Program-made: the position numbers and the translations under genes
Notes under the pieces: model-generated
The model's input: only the letters and a program-made list of their open reading frames with translations
The model's database searches: none
What the model was told of the DNA's origin: nothing
Assembly: GCF_025399795.1 (NCBI RefSeq)
Contig: NZ_JAODTZ010000025.1
Coordinates: forward strand, 62,001 to 126,000
Direction of reading: 5' to 3'
Source of the DNA: Streptomyces rhizosphaerihabitans
GTDB taxonomy: Bacteria; Actinomycetota; Actinomycetes; Streptomycetales; Streptomycetaceae
DNA: 64,000 bases
Shown: piece after piece, positions 48,857 through 56,352 of the stretch
Position numbering within the stretch: the first letter of the stretch is position 1
How the letters are laid out: each line of letters opens with the position of its first letter

Positions 48857-49489
48857 TCAGTGGCCGCGTGCGATCCACTCCTCCAGGTGGGGCGCCTCCT
48901 CGCCGATCGTGGTCGAATCGCCGTGTCCCGTACGGACGACCGTGTCGGCCGGCAGAGAGAGCAGCCGGTCGCGGATCGACTCGACGATCGTCGGGAAGTG
49001 CGAGTAGGACCGGCCGGTCGCCCCCGGGCCGCCCTGGAAGAGGGTGTCGCCGGAGAAGAGCGTGCCGAGGCCCGGGGCGTAGAGGCATACCGCGCCCGGG
49101 GCGTGGCCCGGGGTGTGGAGCACGGTCAGGTCCGCGCCCGCCGCCTCGATCACCTGGCCGTCCTGGAGCCAGGCGTCGGGCAGGCGGTCCGGGTGGGTGA
49201 CCTTCCACAGCGGCAGGTCGTCGGGGTGGAGCCAGATGGTGGCGCCGGTGCGCTCCGCGAGGGCGGGGGCGGCGTCGATGTGATCGTTGTGGGCGTGCGT
49301 GCACACGATCGCCCGCAGTCGCCGGTCTCCCACCGCTTCGGCGATGGCGTCGGCGTCATGAGCGGCGTCGATCACGATCGCCTCGTGATCGTTTCCCACG
49401 ATCCACACGTTGTTGTCGACGTCCCAGGTGCCGCCGTCGAGGGAGAACGTGCCCGAGGTGACGAGGTGTTCGATGCGGGCGCTCGTCAC
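48857..49489 (-). CDS. MBL-fold hydrolase partner of the mycothiol dehydrogenase
   Basis: A 210-residue glyoxalase-II-like metallo-hydrolase. Metal ligands are complete: THAHNDHID near residue 64, HTPGHAPG near 125, FSGDTLFQGGPG near 145, and GHGDSTTIGEE near 188. It starts at GTG 49489, whose bases overlap the TGA of the dehydrogenase gene (GTGA), so the two are translationally coupled. By analogy with glutathione systems it may hydrolyse S-formylmycothiol or another mycothiol thioester formed by the dehydrogenase; this is inferred from coupling and family. Confidence 0.9.
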   Translation of the reverse strand: MTSARIEHLVTSGTFSLDGGTWDVDNNVWIVGNDHEAIVIDAAHDADAIAEAVGDRRLRAIVCTHAHNDHIDAAPALAERTGATIWLHPDDLPLWKVTHPDRLPDAWLQDGQVIEAAGADLTVLHTPGHAPGAVCLYAPGLGTLFSGDTLFQGGPGATGRSYSHFPTIVESIRDRLLSLPADTVVRTGHGDSTTIGEEAPHLEEWIARGH

Positions 49490-50571
49490 AGGATCACCAC
49501 CGAGCGCAGCACGTCGCCCTGGTGCATCCGCTCGAAGGCCGGTTCCACGTCGTCCAGGGTGATCGTCTCGCTCACGAACGCGCCCAGGTCGAGGCGCCCT
49601 TGGAGGTGCAGGTCGATCAGCATCGGGAAGTCGCGGGAGGGCAGACAGTCGCCGTACCAGGACGACTTGAGGGCGCCGCCGCGTCCGAAGACGTCGATCA
49701 GGGGGAGTTCGAGCTTCATGTCCGGGGTCGGCACGCCGACGAGGACGACCGTGCCGGCGAGATCGCGGGCGTAGAAAGCCTGTTGATACGTCTCCGGGCG
49801 GCCGACGGCCTCGATGACGACGTCGGCGCCGAAGCCGCCGGTGAGTTCGCGGATCGCCTCGACGGGGTCGGTCGCGCGGGAGTTGACGGTGTGCGTCGCG
49901 CCGAGCTTCTCGGCGGTGATGAGTTTGCGGTCGTCGATGTCCACGGCGATGATCTTCGCCGCGCCCGCGAGCCGGGAGCCGGCGATCGCCGCGTCGCCGA
50001 CACCGCCGCAGCCGATCACAGCGACCGTGTCACCCCGGCCGACGTTGCCCGTGTTGATGGCGGCCCCGATGCCGGCCATCACACCGCAGCCGAGCAGTCC
50101 GGCGACCGCCGGGGAGACCGCCGGGTCGACCTTGGTGCACTGTCCGGCCGCGACCAGCGTCTTCTCGGCGAAGGCGCCGATACCGAGAGCCGGGGACAGC
50201 TCGGTGCCGTCCTTCAAGGTCATCTTCTGCTTGGCGTTGTGGGTGTTGAAGCAGTACCAGGGGCGTCCGCGCAGACACGCACGGCACTGCCCGCACACCG
50301 CACGCCAGTTGAGGATGACGAAGTCACCGGGTGCCACGTCCGTGACCCCGGCGCCGACCGACTCCACGACTCCGGCCGCCTCGTGGCCGAGCAGGAACGG
50401 GAAGTCGTCGTTGATGCCGCCCTGCTTGTAGTGCAGGTCCGTGTGGCAGACCCCGCAGGCCTGGATCTGCACCACGGCCTCGCCCGGCCCCGGATCGGGC
50501 ACGACGATCGTCTCGACGCGCACCGGCTCGTTCTTGCCCGGTGCGATCACGCCCCGTACTTCCTGCGCCAT
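49486..50571 (-). CDS. mscR: S-(hydroxymethyl)mycothiol dehydrogenase/S-nitrosomycothiol reductase
   Basis: A 361-residue zinc-dependent class III-type alcohol dehydrogenase. Catalytic zinc ligands are in ACGVCHTDLHY near residue 38 and LLGHEAAGVVES near 60; the structural zinc cysteines are CGQCRACLRGRPWYC near 92-106; the NAD motif is VIGCGGVGDAAIAG near 190. The pattern matches mycothiol-dependent formaldehyde dehydrogenase (MscR/FadH), which detoxifies formaldehyde and S-nitrosomycothiol with mycothiol as cofactor. ATG 50571 follows GGGAAGGG. The MBL gene downstream is coupled to it. Its promoter lies in the same 250-bp gap as the CstR-like operators, which may or may not affect it. Confidence 0.93.
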   Translation of the reverse strand: MAQEVRGVIAPGKNEPVRVETIVVPDPGPGEAVVQIQACGVCHTDLHYKQGGINDDFPFLLGHEAAGVVESVGAGVTDVAPGDFVILNWRAVCGQCRACLRGRPWYCFNTHNAKQKMTLKDGTELSPALGIGAFAEKTLVAAGQCTKVDPAVSPAVAGLLGCGVMAGIGAAINTGNVGRGDTVAVIGCGGVGDAAIAGSRLAGAAKIIAVDIDDRKLITAEKLGATHTVNSRATDPVEAIRELTGGFGADVVIEAVGRPETYQQAFYARDLAGTVVLVGVPTPDMKLELPLIDVFGRGGALKSSWYGDCLPSRDFPMLIDLHLQGRLDLGAFVSETITLDDVEPAFERMHQGDVLRSVVIL

Positions 50572-50722
50572 GTGAGTGAGCCCTTCCCTAGGTCGACGTT
50601 CCGTCAACCGACCCTACGGTGTGACCGGCCGGTAGAAGGCCAGCCGGCCCGCGGCGCCCCCGGCCCCCGGTAAGGCGATCGGCCGCCCGTGCACCGGCAG
50701 CGCATCGACACCAGCCCTCAGA

Positions 50723-50736
50723 TACCCCCGGGGGTA
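50723..50736. promoter_or_regulatory. CsoR/CstR-type operator, copy 1
   Basis: TACCCCCGGGGGTA, a perfect 14-bp palindrome of the CsoR-family type, 87 bp upstream of the MBL-rhodanese gene. Its centre is 34 bp from that of the second copy. Confidence 0.82.
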
Positions 50737-50756
50737 CCTCTGCTACGGTGGAGATA

Positions 50757-50770
50757 TACCCCCGGGGGTA
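50757..50770. promoter_or_regulatory. CsoR/CstR-type operator, copy 2
   Basis: A second perfect copy of TACCCCCGGGGGTA, 53 bp upstream of the MBL-rhodanese start. Both copies resemble the operator in front of the regulator and rhodanese genes at 53489-53506. Confidence 0.82.
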
Positions 50771-50822
50771 ATTTCGTAGAGCCGCGAAGCCCTCGGGCTT
50801 CACGCAGGAGAGGAGTGCTGCC

Positions 50823-52439
50823 GTGTTCTTCGTCGACACCATCGAGGTGGCGGGCCTGGGAAACCGGAGCTATCTGGCCGGCGGCCCGCGCGCCGCCGTC
50901 GCCGTCGATCCGCCCAGGGACATCGAGCGGGTGATCACGGCGGCGGCCCGGCGGGGTGTGCGCATCGCGTACGTCGTCGAGACGCACCTGCACAACGACT
51001 ACGTGAGCGGCGGCCTGGAACTGGCCCGGCTCACCGGGGCCGCCTACCTGGTCCCGGCCGGCGCCCGGGTCGCGTTCGAGCGGGTGCCGGTGGCCGACGG
51101 GGACACGGTGGAGGTGGACGCCGGGCTGACACTGCGCGCGCTGGCCACGCCCGGACACACCCCGCACCACACCTCGTACGTCCTCCAGGAGAGCGGGCGC
51201 GCCCTCGCGGCCTTCACCGGCGGCTCCCTGCTCATCGGCACGGTCGGCCGGCCCGATCTGGTGGAGCCGCGACTGACCGGGGCACTCGCCCGCGCGCAGC
51301 ACGCGTCGGCGCACCGGCTCGCCGCCGAGCTGCCCGACGACACCGCCGTCCTGCCCACTCACGGCTTCGGCAGCTTCTGTTCCGCCGGAGGCGCCGACGG
51401 CGGAGCGACCACGATCGGGCGTGAGCGCGACAGCAACGAAGCCCTGGTCAAGGATGTCGACTCGTTCGTCGCGGACCTCCTCGCCGGGCTCGACGACGTA
51501 CCCGCGTACTACGCGCACATGGGCCCGGCCAACGCCGGGGGCCCGGCCTCCGTCGATCTCACCCCGCCCGCGCTCGCGGACGCCGCGGAGATCGCCGCAC
51601 GGCTCGCGGCCGGCGAGTGGGTCGTGGACCTGCGCAACCGGATCGCGTTCGCCGCGGGGCATGTCGCCGGGGCGGTCAACTTCGAGGCGGACGGTCAGCT
51701 CGCCGTCTATCTGGCCTGGCTGCTTCCCTGGGGCAGGCCGGTCACCCTGCTCGCCGACTCTCCGGAACAACTCGCCCATGCACAGCGAGAGCTGGTGCGG
51801 GTCGGCGTGGACCGGCCGGCCGCCGCGGCGATCGGCTCACCGGACGACTGGCTGCGCGAGGGGGAACGGCCGCGCACCTTCCGGCGCGCCGGCTTCGCCG
51901 AACTCGCCGAGGCGTACGCCGTCCCCGGCCGGGCCGTGATCCTGGACGTCCGGCGCGACTCCGAGCGCGCGGGGGGCCATGTCGCGGGGTCGGTGCACAT
52001 CCCCGTCCACCAGGTACGCGACCGGCTCGGGGAGATACCCGCCGGAACCGTCTGGGTGCACTGCGCCGGAGGCATGCGGGCCGCCATCGCCGCCTCGCTG
52101 CTCGACACGGCGGGCCGCGAGGTCGTGGCCGTCGACGACTCCTTCGCCGCCGCGGGCACCTCCGGGCTGCCCATGGCGCAGATCGCGCCCCCAGGGCCCC
52201 GGGAGCTCACGGACCGCGGAGCCGGTGCGGCCGCGCTGGACAAGCCCGAACCGGGCGGACGTGCCGAAGCCCCCGGCGACGACTCGCGCCCCGCTCCCGC
52301 CCCCGCTCTCACCCCTGCGCCTGCCCCTGCCCCTGCCCCTGCCGCACCCCACGCACCTCATCGGAGGTACGGCGACGACAGCAGCGACCCGGCCACGCTC
52401 GACGGGGCTGGCCACGAGCTCGGGGACCCCGCGACGTGA
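50823..52439 (+). CDS. MBL-rhodanese fusion, persulfide dioxygenase-like
   Basis: A 538-residue fusion. Residues 1-235 form an ETHE1/CstB-like MBL domain (ETHLHNDYVSGG with His55, His57; PGHTPHHTSYV with His112). Rhodanese 1 (about 260-345) has LLADSPEQ instead of an active-site Cys loop and looks inactive. Rhodanese 2 (about 370-450) has a proper Cys in HCAGGMRA. A Pro/Ala tail (about 485-510) follows. It should oxidise or transfer persulfide sulfur. In the MBL domain the iron-ligand Asp of the TGD motif is Gly134 (FTGGSLL), so catalysis is uncertain. ATG 50823 follows GGAGAGGAG. Its stop overlaps the TauE start (GTGA). Two CstR-type operators precede it. Confidence 0.9.
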   Translation: MFFVDTIEVAGLGNRSYLAGGPRAAVAVDPPRDIERVITAAARRGVRIAYVVETHLHNDYVSGGLELARLTGAAYLVPAGARVAFERVPVADGDTVEVDAGLTLRALATPGHTPHHTSYVLQESGRALAAFTGGSLLIGTVGRPDLVEPRLTGALARAQHASAHRLAAELPDDTAVLPTHGFGSFCSAGGADGGATTIGRERDSNEALVKDVDSFVADLLAGLDDVPAYYAHMGPANAGGPASVDLTPPALADAAEIAARLAAGEWVVDLRNRIAFAAGHVAGAVNFEADGQLAVYLAWLLPWGRPVTLLADSPEQLAHAQRELVRVGVDRPAAAAIGSPDDWLREGERPRTFRRAGFAELAEAYAVPGRAVILDVRRDSERAGGHVAGSVHIPVHQVRDRLGEIPAGTVWVHCAGGMRAAIAASLLDTAGREVVAVDDSFAAAGTSGLPMAQIAPPGPRELTDRGAGAAALDKPEPGGRAEAPGDDSRPAPAPALTPAPAPAPAPAAPHAPHRRYGDDSSDPATLDGAGHELGDPAT

Positions 52440-53182
52440 GCGTCCTGATCCTCGCGCTCGCCGCCGGAGCCGTGACCGGGCTCGCGCTCGGAGCACTGGG
52501 CGGTGGCGGCAGTGTGCTGACCGTGCCCGCCCTGATCTATCTGCTGGGCTTCACTCCCTCGGCGGCCACCACCGCGAGCCTGGTCATCGTCACCGTCACC
52601 TCGGCGACCGCACTGTCGGCGCACGCCCGGGAGGGCACCGTCCGCTGGCGTGCGGGCGCGCTGTTCGCGGCAGCCGGGCTGATCCCCGCGGCACTGGGCG
52701 GCGCGGTCTCCGGACAGCTGCCTCCCACCGTCCTGACCGGCGCGTTCTCGCTGATCGCTGGCCTCGCGGCGGTCCGGATGCTCCGGCCGGCTGCCGGTGA
52801 GCCGGGGGTCACGCCCGCGCGAAACGGCCGGATCACCGGAACGGGCGCGGGCCTCGGGGCGGTGACGGGGGTACTGGGCGTGGGCGGCGGCTTTCTCGCC
52901 GTACCGGCCCTGGTGAACGTCGTGGGTCTGCGGATGCGGGCCGCCGTCGGCACCAGCCTGTTGGTTATCACGGCGAATTCGCTCGCCGCGCTGCTCGCCC
53001 GGGCGGGAACGGCACAGAGCCTCGACTGGGCGGTGGTGGCGCCGTTCGCCGGGGCGGCCGTCCTCGGCGCGTGGGACGGGAAGCGTCTGGCGGCCCGGGT
53101 GTCCGGCGGCGCACTTCAGCGGATCTTCGCATGGGCCCTGCTGGCCGTGGCCGCGCTGATGCTCCTGGACGTCGTGCTGTGA
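52436..53182 (+). CDS. TauE/SafE family sulfite/anion exporter
   Basis: A 248-residue membrane protein with about eight helices in two repeats (LILALAAGAVTGLALGALGG near 5 and GLGAVTGVLGVGGGFLAVPA near 135). The glycine-rich GALGGGGSVLTVPAL and GVLGVGGGFLAVPAL motifs define the TauE/SafE family, which exports sulfite, sulfoacetate or related anions. GTG 52436 overlaps the stop of the MBL-rhodanese gene, so the two are coupled. In this locus it should remove sulfite or thiosulfate formed from persulfides. Confidence 0.92.
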   Translation: MSVLILALAAGAVTGLALGALGGGGSVLTVPALIYLLGFTPSAATTASLVIVTVTSATALSAHAREGTVRWRAGALFAAAGLIPAALGGAVSGQLPPTVLTGAFSLIAGLAAVRMLRPAAGEPGVTPARNGRITGTGAGLGAVTGVLGVGGGFLAVPALVNVVGLRMRAAVGTSLLVITANSLAALLARAGTAQSLDWAVVAPFAGAAVLGAWDGKRLAARVSGGALQRIFAWALLAVAALMLLDVVL

Positions 53183-53185
53183 GGC

Positions 53186-53479
53186 TCAGGCCAGCGACAG
53201 GAAGAGCTTCTCCAGCCGGGCCCGCATCTGCTCACTGCTCTCACCGTTCTTCCCGCCGTTCTCGACGTCGGTCAGACACTGCTGGAGCCCGGTGGCGATG
53301 ATCGCGAAACCGGCCCGGTCCAGGGCGCGGGAGGCCGCGGCGAGCTGGGTGACCACGTCCTCGCAGTCGCGTCCCTCCTCGATCATCCGGATCACTCCGG
53401 AGATCTGCCCCTGTGCCCGGCGCAGCCGGTTCAGCACGGACTTCAGCTCGGCACCCGCGAGTTCCAGTTCCACGAACAC
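53186..53479 (-). CDS. cstR: CsoR/CstR family repressor, persulfide-sensing type
   Basis: A 97-residue all-helical repressor starting at GTG 53479. The two family cysteines are Cys39 (GRDCEDV) and Cys68 (LQQCL). In copper-sensing CsoR the residue four before the second Cys is a metal-binding His; here it is Gly64, which fits CstR-type sensors that react with persulfides rather than copper. It is divergent from a rhodanese gene, with the operator palindrome between them, and convergent with the TauE exporter. It probably represses all three sulfur genes and itself. Confidence 0.88.
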   Translation of the reverse strand: MFVELELAGAELKSVLNRLRRAQGQISGVIRMIEEGRDCEDVVTQLAAASRALDRAGFAIIATGLQQCLTDVENGGKNGESSEQMRARLEKLFLSLA

Positions 53480-53488
53480 TCCTTAAGC

Positions 53489-53506
53489 CATACCCCTAGG
53501 GGTATG
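53489..53506. promoter_or_regulatory. CstR operator between repressor and rhodanese genes
   Basis: A perfect 18-bp palindrome, CATACCCCTAGGGGTATG. It starts ten bases upstream of the repressor GTG and lies about 37 bp from the rhodanese ATG, so binding would control both divergent promoters. It shares TACCCC/GGGGTA with the two operators at 50723 and 50757. Confidence 0.85.
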
Positions 53507-53542
53507 GTACTCCGCCCTGCGGGGCACCCCCGAAGAGCAAGG

Positions 53543-54136
53543 ATGACACTCCGCATGAACTCCCCCGTCTCCATCGTCTCCCTCGACGTCGACCAGGCCC
53601 GCGGCCGGCTCACCGAGCTGACCGTCATCGACGTCCGCACCCCCGGCGAATACGCCTCCGGGCATCTGCCGGGCGCCCTCAACATCCCCCTGGACCTGCT
53701 CCACCGGGCCCTGTCCGTGCTCGGGGACGCCCGTCCCGAACTGCTACTGGTCTGCGCCTCCGGCAACCGCTCGGCGAACGCCTGCGCCCTGCTGGCCGAG
53801 CACGGCGTGCCGACGGCCACACTCACCGGCGGCACCAACGCCTGGGCGGAACGCGGACACGAGCTGCACCGCCCGGCCGGCTCCACGCGGGCCGGCTGGT
53901 CCATGGAGCGCCAGGTCAGGTTCACCGCCGGCGCCGTCGTCCTCACCGGCCTCGGCCTCGGACTGCGGCACCCCGCCTGGCGGTTGCTCTCCGCCGGGGT
54001 GGCGGGCGGCCTGGTGTTCTCGGCGCTCACCGATACGTGCGGCATGGCCGCGCTGCTCTCCAGGCTCCCGCACAACCGGCCCCGCCCGGCGGACCTCGAC
54101 GCCACCCTGACGGCACTTGGGAAACGCGTGTCCTGA
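53543..54136 (+). CDS. Membrane-associated rhodanese (YgaP-like)
   Basis: About 197 residues. The N-terminal rhodanese domain (about 15-110) has VIDVRTPGEYASGHLPGALN and the active-site loop LLVCASGNRS with its Cys. The C-terminal half holds two membrane segments (FTAGAVVLTGLGLGLRHP, LLSAGVAGGLVFSAL) followed by TDTCGMAALLSRLP, the DUF2892/YgaP-like tail. It should transfer sulfane sulfur at the membrane and belongs to the CstR regulon by its operator. The start may be ATG 53543 or ATG 53555; the latter has AAGGA better placed. Confidence 0.88.
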   Translation: MTLRMNSPVSIVSLDVDQARGRLTELTVIDVRTPGEYASGHLPGALNIPLDLLHRALSVLGDARPELLLVCASGNRSANACALLAEHGVPTATLTGGTNAWAERGHELHRPAGSTRAGWSMERQVRFTAGAVVLTGLGLGLRHPAWRLLSAGVAGGLVFSALTDTCGMAALLSRLPHNRPRPADLDATLTALGKRVS

Positions 54137-54225
54137 GTCCGCGCGGACCTGGGGCAGTTGGAATCGGTCCGGACGCACCTGCGCCGTAGCCTGAGTGCTC
54201 CGTCTCAACTCCCGCAAGGAGCGCC

Positions 54226-55980
54226 GTGAGCCTGACCGAGGCCGAGCCCGAGGTGCCCGCGTGGCGCCTGTTGCTCGGGTATGTACGACCGCACCGCTGG
54301 GCGCTGTTCGCTGGCGCGCTGCTGGCGCTCACGACCGGCGCCACCGGCCTGCTGCTGCCGCTGGTGGCACGCGGGCTCATCGACGACCTGTCGCACGACC
54401 GCCCGATCGGACGGGCACTGCTCGGCATGGCGGCCCTGGTGGTGACCAACGCGGCGGTGGGCGGGCTGGGTTCGTACGTTCTTCGGCGCACCGCCGAGTC
54501 GGTGGTGCTCGGCGCGCGGCGCGAGTTGTCCTCGTACCTGCTGCGGCTGCGCATACCCGCCGTGGACCGCAGTGAGCCCGGCGACCTGATGGCCCGCATC
54601 ACCTCCGACACGACCCTGCTGCGCGAGGTCACGACCGATTCTCTGGTCGGCCTCGGCACCGGCGGCCTCACCCTGGTCGCGACGGTGGTGATGATGGGCC
54701 TGGTCGACGTGGTGCTGCTCGGCGTCACGCTGGGCGTGGTGCTGTGCGCGGGTTCGGTGCTCGGGCTGATCGTGCCGCGCATCAACCGGGCGAGCAGGCA
54801 GGCTCAGGACGCCGTCGGGGTGATGGGGGCCTCGCTGGAGCGAACCCTCGGCGCGCTGCGCACGATCAAGGCGTCCGGCGCCGAGCACCGTGAGGAGCGA
54901 ACCGTCCACGAGGCCGCCGAGGAGTCCTGGCGGCAGAGCGTGCGGGCCGCCAAGTGGTCGGCGGCCGCGGGCAACACGGCCGGTCTGGCGATGCAGATCG
55001 CCTTCATCACGGTCCTCGCGGTGGGCGGCGCCCGTGTCGCGACCGGCGCCATCGACGTCGGCACCCTGGTCGCCTTCCTGCTCTACGTCTTCTATCTGAT
55101 GTCACCGATCCAGCAGGTGGTCGGCGCGGTCACGCAGTACCAGACCGGCGCCGCCGCGCTCGCCCGTATCCAGGAGGCCCTGCGGCTGCCCGCGGAACCG
55201 GCCGCCCTGCCCGCTCCGCTGCCGGCCCCGGACGCCGCACCGGCCGCGCTCGCCTTCGACGACGTCCGCTTCCGGTACGCCGCCGATCTGCCGTACGTCC
55301 ACCACGGGGTGACGTTCACCGTCCCGGCCCGAGGTCTGACCGCGTTCGTCGGCCCGTCCGGCGCGGGCAAGACCACCGTCTTCTCGCTCATCGAGCGGTT
55401 CTACGATCCCGAGGCGGGCCTCATCACCGTGGACGGCCGTGTGCTTCAGGACTGGGATCTGCCCCGGCTCCGGTCCGCCATCGGCTATGTGGAGCAGGAC
55501 GCGCCGGTGTTGTCGGGCTCCCTGCGCGACAATCTCCTGCTCGGCAATCCGGAGGCCGACGAGGGCGAGCTGACCCGCGTCCTGAAGACGACCCGCCTCG
55601 ACGGCCTGGTCTCCAGGCTGCCGCGCGGCCTGGACACGCTGGTCGGCCATCGCGGCACGAAGCTGTCGGGCGGCGAGCGTCAGCGCGTCGCCATCGCCAG
55701 GGCCCTGCTGCGCCGCCCCCGGCTGCTGCTCCTCGACGAGGCCACCTCGCAGCTCGACGCCGTCAACGAGGCCGCGCTGCGTGACACGGTCGCCGATGTG
55801 GCCCGTACGACCACGGTACTGGTGGTCGCGCACCGGCTGTCCACCGTCACTACGGCCGACCGCATCGTCGTGATGGACGCGGGCCGCGTCCGCGCCGTGG
55901 GCACCCACCGCGAACTCGTCGCCGGGGATCCGCTCTACGCCGAACTGGCCGCCACCCAGTTCCTCGCGACCGCCGGATGA
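54226..55980 (+). CDS. ABC exporter, fused permease and ATPase
   Basis: A 584-residue half-transporter. The membrane domain is about 1-310 with six helices. The ATPase follows: Walker A GPSGAGKTT near 390, signature LSGGERQRVAIARALL near 490, Walker B LLLLDEATSQLD near 510 and the H-loop VVAHRLS near 545. The pattern is that of type IV (lipid A/peptide/drug) exporters, likely acting as a homodimer. GTG 54226 follows AAGGAG. It is the only exporter near the small disrupted peptide gene at 56104-56234, so a role in peptide export is possible but unproven. Confidence 0.93.
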   Translation: MSLTEAEPEVPAWRLLLGYVRPHRWALFAGALLALTTGATGLLLPLVARGLIDDLSHDRPIGRALLGMAALVVTNAAVGGLGSYVLRRTAESVVLGARRELSSYLLRLRIPAVDRSEPGDLMARITSDTTLLREVTTDSLVGLGTGGLTLVATVVMMGLVDVVLLGVTLGVVLCAGSVLGLIVPRINRASRQAQDAVGVMGASLERTLGALRTIKASGAEHREERTVHEAAEESWRQSVRAAKWSAAAGNTAGLAMQIAFITVLAVGGARVATGAIDVGTLVAFLLYVFYLMSPIQQVVGAVTQYQTGAAALARIQEALRLPAEPAALPAPLPAPDAAPAALAFDDVRFRYAADLPYVHHGVTFTVPARGLTAFVGPSGAGKTTVFSLIERFYDPEAGLITVDGRVLQDWDLPRLRSAIGYVEQDAPVLSGSLRDNLLLGNPEADEGELTRVLKTTRLDGLVSRLPRGLDTLVGHRGTKLSGGERQRVAIARALLRRPRLLLLDEATSQLDAVNEAALRDTVADVARTTTVLVVAHRLSTVTTADRIVVMDAGRVRAVGTHRELVAGDPLYAELAATQFLATAG

Positions 55981-56008
55981 CCTCGGCACCATGACCCGAC
56001 CCCGGCAC

Positions 56009-56040
56009 GCCGTTACGCCGTTACGCCGTTACGCCGTTAC
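56009..56040. repeat. Four tandem copies of GCCGTTAC
   Basis: Four exact 8-bp copies start 28 bp after the ABC exporter stop. The repeat abuts the end of the small minus-strand frame. Confidence 0.9.
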
Positions 56041-56103
56041 GCCGGAAAGAACGGAAGAAGCCGACGACGGTGTGCCGGGGCGGTTCGCAGGTGCTCGGGT
56101 ACG

Positions 56104-56234
56104 TCACCGGGCCCCCGCGGCACTCGCACCGGGCCGCTCCTGAAAAAAGAACGCCGAGCCGCAGGACGCACCGAACTCGCCGAACTCCCCGAATATTTCG
56201 GTACGTCGGCGATCTCCTCGAGTTCCTTGGCCAT
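56104..56234 (-). pseudogene. Small peptide gene, apparently frame-disrupted
   Basis: ATG 56234 has an excellent ribosome binding site (GAGGAGAG, seven bases upstream). The first 12 codons (MAKELEEIADVP) have high third-position GC, after which the zero frame turns basic and loses codon bias. The -1 frame takes over with good bias from codon 13 (EIFGEFGEFGASCGSAF, then a short Ala-rich tail) and stops at 56104, giving 43 residues; the zero frame instead runs to 56037 (65 residues). The junction CCG-AAA would be repaired by one inserted G or bridged by a -1 slip. The acidic leader-like start and small Cys/Ser/Phe-rich end recall a RiPP precursor, unproven. Confidence 0.5.
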
Positions 56235-56352
56235 GGACCGACTCTCCTCTATCGTGATGCCCTCTTTCCGCCACGCGGGGCGGTCATCCGCTCGCGACCA
56301 CCCGCGACCGGGCGGGGAGGCACGTCCCACCCGGATACGCAGGCGACTGATC

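Noticed and set aside
53186..53479. Copper-sensing CsoR assignment for the small repressor
   Set aside because: The His that binds Cu(I) is replaced by Gly64 and the neighbours are sulfur-handling proteins, not copper ATPases or chaperones.
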